A stretch of DNA of 5,266 bases from Chloroflexota bacterium (GTDB lineage: Bacteria; Chloroflexota; UBA6077; JACCZL01): the NCBI GenBank assembly GCA_020845495.1, contig JADLFM010000163.1, forward strand, positions 1 through 5,266. Reading direction: 5' to 3'. A program made the position numbers and the translations under genes. A model generated the notes under the pieces. That model had not been told where the DNA came from and made no database searches. It saw nothing but the letters and a program-made list of their open reading frames with translations. Positions 1 to 5,266 of this stretch are shown here, one piece after another; the stretch's first letter is position 1, and each line of letters starts with the position of its first letter.

Positions 1-2264
1 CCTTCGAGCGGCTGGTGACCGAACTGGAACTGGAGCGCGACCTCAGCTACCACCCGCTGGTGCAGGTGCTGTTCACCCTCCAGAACATGCCGTTCGCCCT
101 GCCGGACCTGCCCGGGCTGACCGTCGAAGCGCTCGATCCGGACATCGCGACCGCCAAGGTCGACATCCACCTCAGCCTTCAAGAGATCGAGGACGAGCTA
201 CAGGGTCGGATCGAGTACGACTCAGTGCTGTTCGACCGCGACCGGGTCGAGCGCATGGTCGGACACCTGACGGTGCTGCTGGAAGGCATCGCAGCCAACC
301 CCGAGCGGCGGCTGTCGGAGTTGCCACTGTTGACGACAGCCGAGCGACAGCAGGTGCTCGTCGAGTGGAACCGTACCGAGCGGTCGTACCCATCGGACCG
401 GACCATCCCTCTCCTGTTCGAGCAGCAAGCAGCCAGAACACCTGAAGCCATCGCGGTCGTCTCTGAGGACCGGCACCTGACCTATCGCGAATTGGACGAG
501 CGGGCCAACCAGCTTGCGCATCATCTGCACGGGCTGGGGGTCGGGCCGGAGACGCTGGTCGGGATCTGCTGCGAGCGGTCCCTCGAACTGATCGTGGGGC
601 TGCTCGGGATACTCAAGGCCGGCGGCGCCTACGTCCCGATGGACCCCATGCATCCCCTCGACCGGCTGGCCTTCATGCTCGACGATTCCGGAGTTCGGGT
701 GCTGCTGACCCAGGAGGCGCTGACCCCGCGCCTGCCCGCCACCGGTGCGCAGGTAGTGCGCCTCGACGGGGACTGGCCGCGAATTGCTGGAGGCTCGAAC
801 GGGCCGGTGCCGTCGGGGCTGGAGCCGGACCACCTGGCATACATGATTTACACGTCAGGCTCGACAGGGCAGCCCAAGGGAGCGCTGAACGCGCACCGGG
901 CGATCCTGAACCGTCTGCTCTGGATGCACGAGACGTTCGGCCTCGGCCCGCACGACCGGATGCTGCAAAAGACGCCGGTGACGTTCGACGTATCGGTCTG
1001 GGAGTTGTTCTGCCCACTCACGGCGGGGGCACGCCTGGTGATGGCGCGGCCGGAGGGGCACAAGGATCCAACGTACCTACGCACGGTGATCCGCGAGCAG
1101 GAGATCACGCTCGTCCACTTCGTGCCGTCGATGCTCCAGGCATTCCTGCACGAGCCGGGGCTGGAGGACTGCACGAGCCTGCGGCGGGTGGTCTGTAGCG
1201 GCGAGGCGCTCACGGCCGACTTGCGCGATCTGTGCTTCGAGCGGCTGCCATGGGTGGAGCTACACAACCTGTACGGGCCGACCGAAGCGGCGGTAGAAGT
1301 CACCGCCTGGGTCTGTCAGCCCGACGACCACGACCCGGCAGTGCCGATTGGACGGCCAATCGCCAACACTCAGGCCTACATCCTGGACTCGCACCGACAG
1401 CCGGTGCCGATTGGCGTGCCGGGTGAGTTGTGCATTGGCGGCGTGCAGGTGGGCCGAGGCTACCTGGATCGGCCGGAGTTGACTGCCGAGCGCTTCGTGC
1501 CCGACCCGTTCAGCCCGGAGGCCGAGGCACGGCTCTACCGGACTGGGGATCTGGTGCGCTACCGGGCGGACGGGAATATCGAGTACCTGGGTCGGCTGGA
1601 TCAGCAGGTCAAGATTCGAGGGTTCCGGATCGAGCCGGGCGAGATCGAAGCCGCCCTCACGCGCCACCCCGCCGTGCGCGAGGCCGCCGTCGTTGCGCGC
1701 GACGACCAGCCGAGCGGCAAGCGTCTGGTGGCCTACGTGGTGTCCGAGGGGTCAGGTGCGTCGGCCGCCGAGTTGCGCGGCTACGTCGGGCTACGCCTCC
1801 CCGACTACATGATTCCTGCCGCCTTCGTGTACCTGGATGCACTGCCACTGCTATCAAATGGCAAGCTTGACCGCCGGGCGCTGCCAACTCCGGAGGTCCC
1901 TCGGCCAGACCTGGGCGACGACTACGTTGCGCCGCGCACCCCGACCGAAGAGAAGTTGGCCGAGATCTGGACTCGGGTGCTCGGCATCGAGGGCGTGGGC
2001 ATCCACGATAGCTTCTTCGACCTCGGCGGTGACTCGATCCTGAGCATGCAGGTGGTAGCGCGCGCCCGCCAGGCCGGGCTCGAGATCCACCCCACGCACC
2101 TGTTCCGACACGACACCATCGCCGAGCTTGCTCCGGTGGTCAAAATCGCTCGGTCGTCTGAGCGTGCGTCATCCCCGGTCGATGCTCCCCTGGTCGCTCT
2201 GGATCAGCGCCAGCTCGACCGCATTCTGGCTCGGGTCAGTGACGAGAAGGAGCCGCGGTCTTGA
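1..2264 (+). CDS. Nonribosomal peptide synthetase, C-terminal part (partial C, A, T); predicted serine module; 5' end outside window
   Basis: This is the last module of an NRPS subunit. It would activate an amino acid as aminoacyl-AMP, load it on a phosphopantetheine arm and condense it with the upstream peptide, in the cytoplasm. The reading frame is already open at base 3 and begins inside a C domain (FERLV, then RDLSYHPLVQ at 36-65, a C7-type motif). The GTG at 15 is therefore not the real start, and the gene begins upstream. Then follow a complete A domain (A1 at 477 to A10 at 1857), a T domain with its serine codon at 2034, and a tail of about 40 residues ending at TGA 2262-2264. There is no epimerisation or thioesterase domain, so the chain must pass to another subunit. 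Pocket residues point to serine. The second NRPS gene follows after 49 bases on the same strand, probably in one operon. The NRPS assignment is secure; serine specificity is inferred from the code. Confidence 0.97.
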   Translation, partial: FERLVTELELERDLSYHPLVQVLFTLQNMPFALPDLPGLTVEALDPDIATAKVDIHLSLQEIEDELQGRIEYDSVLFDRDRVERMVGHLTVLLEGIAANPERRLSELPLLTTAERQQVLVEWNRTERSYPSDRTIPLLFEQQAARTPEAIAVVSEDRHLTYRELDERANQLAHHLHGLGVGPETLVGICCERSLELIVGLLGILKAGGAYVPMDPMHPLDRLAFMLDDSGVRVLLTQEALTPRLPATGAQVVRLDGDWPRIAGGSNGPVPSGLEPDHLAYMIYTSGSTGQPKGALNAHRAILNRLLWMHETFGLGPHDRMLQKTPVTFDVSVWELFCPLTAGARLVMARPEGHKDPTYLRTVIREQEITLVHFVPSMLQAFLHEPGLEDCTSLRRVVCSGEALTADLRDLCFERLPWVELHNLYGPTEAAVEVTAWVCQPDDHDPAVPIGRPIANTQAYILDSHRQPVPIGVPGELCIGGVQVGRGYLDRPELTAERFVPDPFSPEAEARLYRTGDLVRYRADGNIEYLGRLDQQVKIRGFRIEPGEIEAALTRHPAVREAAVVARDDQPSGKRLVAYVVSEGSGASAAELRGYVGLRLPDYMIPAAFVYLDALPLLSNGKLDRRALPTPEVPRPDLGDDYVAPRTPTEEKLAEIWTRVLGIEGVGIHDSFFDLGGDSILSMQVVARARQAGLEIHPTHLFRHDTIAELAPVVKIARSSERASSPVDAPLVALDQRQLDRILARVSDEKEPRS
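3..360 (+). other. Condensation domain, C-terminal remnant inside window (gene 1)
   Basis: Only the end of the C domain is visible. It includes the C7-type segment RDLSYHPLVQ (36-65) followed by VLFTLQN, the YDSVLFDRDRVERM helix region, and the closing LSELPLLTTAER linker into the A domain. The LFTLQN pattern is typical of C domains that join two L-residues (LCL), but the diagnostic N-terminal motifs C1 to C5 lie upstream. The usual SRNPLFQ here reads SYHPLVQ, a mild departure. The first two bases (cc) would fit the end of a proline codon completing the C6 motif HQDxPFE, but this cannot be confirmed. Confidence 0.88.
3..1851 (+). repeat. Paralogous C-A module segment, copy 1
   Basis: This stretch, from the end of C through A9, is homologous to 3418-5266. 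Equivalent codons sit exactly 3415 bases apart at every checkpoint: FERLV/FDQLV (3/3418), C7 (36/3451), A3 (849/4264), A4 Asp (987/4402), A5 (1266/4681), A8 QQVK (1602/5017) and A9 Tyr (1806/5221). There is thus no net insertion or deletion across about 616 codons. Exact shared blocks include 20 bases at 1122-1141 and 17 bases at 849-865. Confidence 0.85.
405..1886 (+). other. Adenylation domain of gene 1, predicted serine-activating
   Basis: All core motifs are present in order: A1 LTYREL (477), A2 LKAGGAYVPMDP (612), A3 YTSGSTGQPKG (849-881), A4 FDVS (984), A5 NLYGPTE (1266), A6 GELCIGG (1422), A7 YRTGDLVR (1536), A8 from GRLDQQVK to GEIE (1590-1649), A9 LPDYMIP (1797) and A10 NGKLDR (1857). 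By alignment to GrsA numbering the pocket residues are D (987), V (990), W (999), H (1116), V (1191), S (1197), L (1269), V (1293), E (1296) and K (1863), giving DVWHVSLVEK. This differs from the EntF serine code DVWHFSLVDK at two variable positions. The catalytic A10 lysine is present, so the domain looks active. A2 reads PMDPMHP where PLDPxYP is usual. Confidence 0.92.
1923..2145 (+). other. Thiolation (peptidyl carrier) domain, LGGDSI type
   Basis: A carrier domain of about 75 residues, with the entry segment YVAPRTPTEEKLAEIW and the phosphopantetheine site DLGGDSIL. The serine that would carry the cofactor is codon 2034-2036. The domain closes with LFRHDTIAELA. In the family, the GGDSI variant (in place of GGHSL) is associated with carrier domains that feed an epimerisation or dual epimerisation/condensation domain, although it also occurs elsewhere. 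No such domain follows in this protein. Confidence 0.95.
2146..2261 (+). other. C-terminal tail of gene 1, possible donor docking helix
   Basis: After the T domain come a low-complexity linker (ARSSERASSPVDAP) and a charged amphipathic segment, LDQRQLDRILARVSDE, ending in KEPRS. Position and character suit a subunit-to-subunit docking helix. The LDQxxLDRIL pattern also resembles the linker that often sits between a T domain and a following dual epimerisation/condensation domain. Its partner is not shown by the sequence. Docking is an inference from its terminal position. Confidence 0.5.
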
Positions 2265-2312
2265 TGAGCCTCGGTCCGCACCGCCTCAGAGCTCGCGCGA
2301 GAAGGATCTTGA
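2243..2312 (+). repeat. Imperfect direct repeat of a Shine-Dalgarno/start context
   Basis: CGAGAAGGA occurs at 2243-2251 and again at 2298-2306. Each copy is followed by TCTTGA (2259-2264 and 2307-2312) and then by an ATG (2264 and 2314). The first copy has seven extra bases between the two blocks; in the second they are adjacent. The first copy encodes the last residues of the upstream protein, and the second lies in the intergenic junction. It may reflect a small local duplication of the start region or may be coincidence in purine-rich sequence. Confidence 0.5.
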
Positions 2313-2317
2313 CATGA
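2264..2317 (+). CDS. Possible 17-codon minicistron bridging the two NRPS genes
   Basis: An ATG at 2264 overlaps the TGA of the upstream gene (2262-2264). It opens a 17-codon frame, MSLGPHRLRARARRILT, that ends at TGA 2315-2317 and so overlaps the ATG of the next gene (2314-2316). GAGAAGGA lies 12 bases upstream of its ATG, somewhat far for a Shine-Dalgarno site. The peptide would be strongly basic and resembles nothing I recognise. Its likely role, if translated, is to carry ribosomes from one synthetase gene to the next by stop-restart coupling. A 17-codon open frame can easily arise by chance at high GC, so confidence in real translation is low. Confidence 0.25.
   Translation: MSLGPHRLRARARRILT
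2300..2306 (+). promoter_or_regulatory. Ribosome binding site of the second NRPS gene
   Basis: AGAAGGA ends seven bases before ATG 2314, a good Shine-Dalgarno match and spacing. It decides the start: the frame stays open further upstream, with a GTG at 2239 inside the previous gene. The product from ATG 2314 begins MTDLSPRLAALSPEQR, which looks like a usual NRPS N-terminus, whereas the upstream extension would not. Confidence 0.75.
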
Positions 2318-5266
2318 CGGACCTGAGCCCCCGGCTGGCAGCGCTGTCCCCGGAGCAGCGGGCACATCTGGCTCGCCTGCTGCGGGAGCGCGCCCAGCGC
2401 GAGCAGACTGCCACGATCCCGCGCCGTTCGCCACACACCGATACGGCGCCCTGCTCGTGGATGCAGCGGGGCCTCTGGCTGTTGGATCAACTCCAGCCGG
2501 GTCCGGCGTACAGCCTGGTCGCATCGACCCGGCTGCGTGGACGGCTGGACGTGCCGACGCTCGAGCGGGCGCTCAACGAGGTGATCCGGCGGCATGAGGT
2601 GTTGCGGACCACCTTCCAGGCCGAGGATGGCGAGCCAGTCCAGCGGATCGTGCCGGAGTTGTACCTGCCGATCGTCCTGGTCGACCTTTCGACGGCGCCG
2701 GCCGAGGAGCGTGACGTCGCGCTGGAATCTCGAACCAGACGGGTGGTGCAGCGGCCGTTCGACCTCGCCCGCGGCCCACTCGTGCGCGCGACGCTCTTCC
2801 AGCTACGAGACGACGAGTGGCGCTTCATCCTGACCTTGCATCACAGCATCTGCGACGAGTGGTCGATGGGGCTGCTGGCGCAGGAGATCCAGACTCTGTA
2901 CGCGGCGTTCCAGGAGGGCCGTCCATCGCCGCTACCGGAACTCCCAATCCAGTACGCCGACTACGCGGTCTGGCAGCGCTCCGCGCAGCACACGGCGGCA
3001 CGCGAGCGGGATCTCTCGTACTGGAAGCAGCAGCTTGCCGGCGCGGCGCCGACCGAGCTTCCCACCGACTTCCCACGCCCGGCCACCCAGCGCTTCCGGG
3101 GGGCCAGAATACCTTTCCGTGTGCCGGCGAGCACGGTGGAGCGACTGACCGCGCTGGGCCGCCTCGAGCGAGCAACGCTCTACATGGTGTTGGTGGCGGG
3201 GTTCCAGACGTTGCTGCATCGCTACACCGGTCAGGACGACGTGGTCATCGGCAGCGTGATCGCCGATCGACGTCAGAGCCAGACCCATCCGTCGATCGGC
3301 TTCTTCCTTAATACACTCGTCACGCGCACGGACCTGTCCGGCGACCCGGGCTTCCGCGAGCTACTCCGGCGCGTGCGGCGGGTGGCGCTCGACGGATACG
3401 AGCATCAGGATGCACCGTTCGACCAGTTGGTCAACGCGCTGCTACCGGCCAGAGATCAGAGCCGCAACCCGCTATTCCAGATCATGTTCAACCTCCAGGA
3501 GGGGCCTCCAGGAGATCTGAGCTTTGCCGGCGTCCAGGCCGAGCCAGAATTCGTGGAGACGGGCTCAGTCCAGTTCGACCTGAACCTGATCCTCGAACAA
3601 GGGCCGGATGGCTTCGACGGACAGTTGCAGTACGACTCGGACCTGTTCGAGCGTGCGACGATCGAGCGTATGGCCGAGCATCTGACCGCGCTGCTGGAAG
3701 GGATCGCGGCGGATCCGGAGCGACGCCTCTCCGAGCTACCCCTGCTGTCGGACGCTGAACGGCGACTTGTGGTCGAAACCTGGAACCAGACGGGGGCGCC
3801 ATTTCCCGCGGATGCGACCATCCCGTCACTCTTCGAGCAGCAGGTGGCGCGGACGCCTGAAGCAGTCGCGGTGGACTTCGAGGGCCAGCACCTGACCTAC
3901 CGTGACCTGGACGGGCGGTCCACTCAACTCGCGCACCACCTGCGGACACTCGGGGTCGGGCCTGACACGCTGGTCGGCATCTGCGCCGAGCGCTCGCTCG
4001 AACTGGTGGTCGGGTTGCTCGGGATTCTCAAAGCCGGGGGGGCGTATGTGCCACTGGACCCTGCCTACCCCTCCGAGCGACTGGCCTTCATGCTCGCGGA
4101 TGCTCAGGTAGGGGTGCTGCTCACGCAGCAGGATCTCGTCGAGCGTCTTCCACCGAGCCAAGCGCGGATCGTCTGCCTGGATGCCGACTGGTCGACTGTC
4201 GCCGCGTGCCCCACAACAGCCGTGAGATCGGGGGTAGAGGCACGGCATCTGGCGTACATGATCTACACGTCAGGCTCGACCGGGCAGCCTAAGGGAGCGC
4301 TGAACACGCACCGAGCGATCGTGAATCGCCTGCTGTGGATGCAGGAGGTGTACGGTCTCAACTCGCACGATCGAGTGCTCCAGAAAACGCCCTCCAGCTT
4401 CGATGTCTCGGTGTGGGAGTTCTTCTGGCCGCTGCTCAATGGGGCGCGGCTGGTGGTCGCACGGCCCGAGGGGCATCGGGATCCCAGCTATCTGCGGTCG
4501 TTGATCCGCGCGCAGGGGATCACGACGCTGCATTTTGTGCCGTCGATGCTCCAGGCGTTTCTGGCCGAGCCGGAACTCGCGGCCTGCACCAGCTTGCGGC
4601 GGATCATATGCAGCGGCGAAGCCCTCTCGACCCAGCTACGTGACCGCTGCTTCGCGCGCTTGTCAGATGTCGAACTGCACAACTTGTACGGACCGACCGA
4701 GGCGGCTGTGGACGTGACGGCCTGGGCCTGCCAGCCCGATGGCCACGAGCGGACAGTGCCCATCGGGCGGCCGATAGCGAACACGCGGGTCTACGTGCTC
4801 GATCCCCACGGCCAGCCAACGCCCATCGGGGTGCCCGGCGAGTTGTACATCGGCGGCGTCCAGGTCGGGTGCGGATACCTCAACCGCCCACAGCTCACCG
4901 CCGAGCGCTTCGTACCCGATCGCTTCAGCACCGACCCCACGGCGCGGCTCTATCGGACTGGGGATCTCGTCCGCTGGCGGGCGGATGGGGTACTGGAGTT
5001 CCTGGGGCGCCTCGACCAGCAGGTCAAGCTGCGGGGCTTCCGCATCGAGTTGGGCGAGATCGAGGCCACCCTCGGCCTACATCCGAGTGTGGCCGAGGCA
5101 GCGGTCGTAGTGCGGGAGGACCGCGCAGACGACCCGCGCCTGGTGGCTTACCTCGTGCCGGACAGGGAGCTACCGTCGGCGTTGGAGCTACGGGCGTTCG
5201 TGGCGCAGCGGCTACCGGAGTACATGCTGCCGGCCGCCTTCGTGACGCTCGACGCCCTGCCGCTCA
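2314..5266 (+). CDS. Nonribosomal peptide synthetase, N-terminal part (C, A); predicted serine module; 3' end outside window
   Basis: This is the first module of the next NRPS subunit. It is open without stops for 984 codons to the window edge. Domains in order: an N-terminal helix (residues about 1-30, LSPEQRAHLARLL), a full LCL-type C domain (about 45-485) and an A domain (about 500 onward) that stops at LDALPL, just before A10. The remaining A10 motif and T domain, and any further modules, must lie downstream. The C domain would accept the chain from an upstream carrier, possibly that of the neighbouring gene, and join it to the residue loaded by this A domain. The pocket residues predict serine. 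From the last C motifs through A9 it aligns without net gaps to the upstream gene. ATG 2314 was chosen for its Shine-Dalgarno site and N-terminal similarity. Oddities: non-consensus C1 and C3 motifs, and a cysteine replacing a conserved arginine after A6. Confidence 0.97.
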   Translation, partial: MTDLSPRLAALSPEQRAHLARLLRERAQREQTATIPRRSPHTDTAPCSWMQRGLWLLDQLQPGPAYSLVASTRLRGRLDVPTLERALNEVIRRHEVLRTTFQAEDGEPVQRIVPELYLPIVLVDLSTAPAEERDVALESRTRRVVQRPFDLARGPLVRATLFQLRDDEWRFILTLHHSICDEWSMGLLAQEIQTLYAAFQEGRPSPLPELPIQYADYAVWQRSAQHTAARERDLSYWKQQLAGAAPTELPTDFPRPATQRFRGARIPFRVPASTVERLTALGRLERATLYMVLVAGFQTLLHRYTGQDDVVIGSVIADRRQSQTHPSIGFFLNTLVTRTDLSGDPGFRELLRRVRRVALDGYEHQDAPFDQLVNALLPARDQSRNPLFQIMFNLQEGPPGDLSFAGVQAEPEFVETGSVQFDLNLILEQGPDGFDGQLQYDSDLFERATIERMAEHLTALLEGIAADPERRLSELPLLSDAERRLVVETWNQTGAPFPADATIPSLFEQQVARTPEAVAVDFEGQHLTYRDLDGRSTQLAHHLRTLGVGPDTLVGICAERSLELVVGLLGILKAGGAYVPLDPAYPSERLAFMLADAQVGVLLTQQDLVERLPPSQARIVCLDADWSTVAACPTTAVRSGVEARHLAYMIYTSGSTGQPKGALNTHRAIVNRLLWMQEVYGLNSHDRVLQKTPSSFDVSVWEFFWPLLNGARLVVARPEGHRDPSYLRSLIRAQGITTLHFVPSMLQAFLAEPELAACTSLRRIICSGEALSTQLRDRCFARLSDVELHNLYGPTEAAVDVTAWACQPDGHERTVPIGRPIANTRVYVLDPHGQPTPIGVPGELYIGGVQVGCGYLNRPQLTAERFVPDRFSTDPTARLYRTGDLVRWRADGVLEFLGRLDQQVKLRGFRIELGEIEATLGLHPSVAEAAVVVREDRADDPRLVAYLVPDRELPSALELRAFVAQRLPEYMLPAAFVTLDALPL
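2440..3765 (+). other. Condensation domain, LCL-like, with altered C1 and C3 motifs
   Basis: The motif series is complete: C1 SWMQRGLW (2455-2478), C2 RHEVLRTTF (2590-2616), C3 HHSICDEWS (2839-2865), C4 YADYAVWQR (2953-2979), C5 IGSVIADRR through IGFFLNT (3247-3315), C6 HQDAPFDQLV (3403-3432) and C7 RDQSRNPLFQ (3451-3480). The catalytic second histidine (residue 177) and the structural aspartate (181) are intact, so condensation activity is plausible. The overall pattern (IGFFLNTLVTRTDLSGDP, HQDAPF, SRNPLFQ) suggests the LCL subtype, which joins an L-residue donor. C3 has Glu for the usual Gly after Asp. C1 has Gly where Arg is usual before LW, and Met where Ala is usual. Confidence 0.93.
3418..5266 (+). 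repeat. Paralogous C-A module segment, copy 2 (continues past the window)
   Basis: This is the second copy of the module segment, matching 3-1851. Exact shared blocks are at 4537-4556 (20 bases) and 4264-4280 (17 bases). Protein identity in the A core looks like roughly 70 percent by eye and is lower in the C-to-A linker. The pattern fits an old module duplication, possibly with conversion in the A core. Confidence 0.85.
3820..5266 (+). other. Adenylation domain of gene 2, predicted serine-activating, truncated by the window before A10
   Basis: Motifs A1 LTYRDL (3892), A2 LKAGGAYVPLDP (4027), A3 YTSGSTGQPKG (4264-4296), A4 FDVS (4399), A5 NLYGPTE (4681), A6 GELYIGG (4837), A7 YRTGDLVR (4951), A8 from GRLDQQVK to GEIE (5005-5064) and A9 LPEYMLP are all present. 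Pocket residues by GrsA alignment are D (4402), V (4405), W (4414), H (4531), I (4606), S (4612), L (4684), V (4708) and D (4711), giving DVWHISLVD. The tenth position, the A10 lysine, lies beyond the window. This is very close to the serine codes DVWHFSLVDK and DVWHLSLIDK. Just after A6 the sequence reads VGCGYLNRP, with Cys where Arg is usual; the module in gene 1 keeps Arg. Confidence 0.92.

Noticed and set aside
15..17. GTG at 15 as the start of gene 1
   Set aside because: The frame is open to the window edge, and the codons before it read FERL, part of a C-domain motif, so the true start is upstream.
222..833. Open frame of 203 codons on the - strand
   Set aside because: It lies wholly inside the NRPS frame of gene 1, has no recognisable domain and fits a high-GC antisense shadow. 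Other long antisense frames across the window were rejected for the same reason.
2239..2241. GTG at 2239 as an alternative start of gene 2
   Set aside because: It lies inside gene 1, would add a low-similarity stretch, and the ATG at 2314 has a well-spaced Shine-Dalgarno site and a family-like N-terminus.
2292..2301. Ten-base perfect palindrome CTCGCGCGAG before gene 2
   Set aside because: With no loop it cannot form a useful hairpin, and short GC palindromes are expected at this composition. No terminator T-run follows.
2262..2316. A frameshift splitting one synthetase gene into two
   Set aside because: Gene 1 ends in a proper post-carrier tail, and gene 2 starts with its own Shine-Dalgarno site and a typical synthetase N-terminus, so two genuine subunits explain the junction better.
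2817..3311. Open frame of 164 codons on the + strand in another frame
   Set aside because: It overlaps the C domain of gene 2, whose motifs C3-C5 are clear in the main frame, and its own translation shows no family features.

Overview
The window is a fully coding slice of a large nonribosomal peptide synthetase (NRPS) operon. All genes run on the + strand, and the window edges cut genes at both ends. GC content is about two thirds by eye. Third codon positions are GC-rich but still tolerate codons such as aca, cta, gca, gta and ata, so codon use looks less extreme than in a typical streptomycete. Tectomicrobia-, Chloroflexota- or Myxococcota-like hosts would all fit. The sequence does not settle the taxonomy.

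Layout: (1) Positions 1-2264 hold the 3' part of an NRPS gene: the end of a condensation (C) domain, a complete adenylation (A) domain, a thiolation (T) domain of the LGGDSI type, and a helical tail that ends the protein. (2) Positions 2265-2313 are a 49-base junction. It contains a Shine-Dalgarno site for the next gene and a possible 17-codon minicistron whose start overlaps the upstream stop and whose stop overlaps the downstream start. (3) Positions 2314-5266 hold the 5' part of a second NRPS gene: a short N-terminal helix, a complete LCL-type C domain, and an A domain that runs off the window just before its last motif (A10). Its frame is open and free of stops from the ATG to the window end.

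Function: the binding-pocket residues I extract from the two A domains are DVWHVSLVEK (gene 1) and DVWHISLVD followed by a tenth residue outside the window (gene 2). Both are close to the known serine code (EntF type DVWHFSLVDK). The window therefore probably encodes two serine-loading modules, in consecutive genes, of an assembly line making an unidentified peptide. The shared stretch, from the last C motifs through A9, aligns at a constant offset of 3415 bases with no net insertion or deletion. This marks the two modules as close paralogues that arose by duplication or are kept alike by conversion.

This is a recognisable NRPS system and not a new class of system. The parts most worth a second look are the serine-serine prediction, the unusual C1 and C3 motifs of the second C domain, the mismatch between the LGGDSI-type T domain and the LCL-type C domain that follows it, and the coupled gene junction. 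No RNA gene, mobile element, CRISPR array, promoter or terminator was seen.
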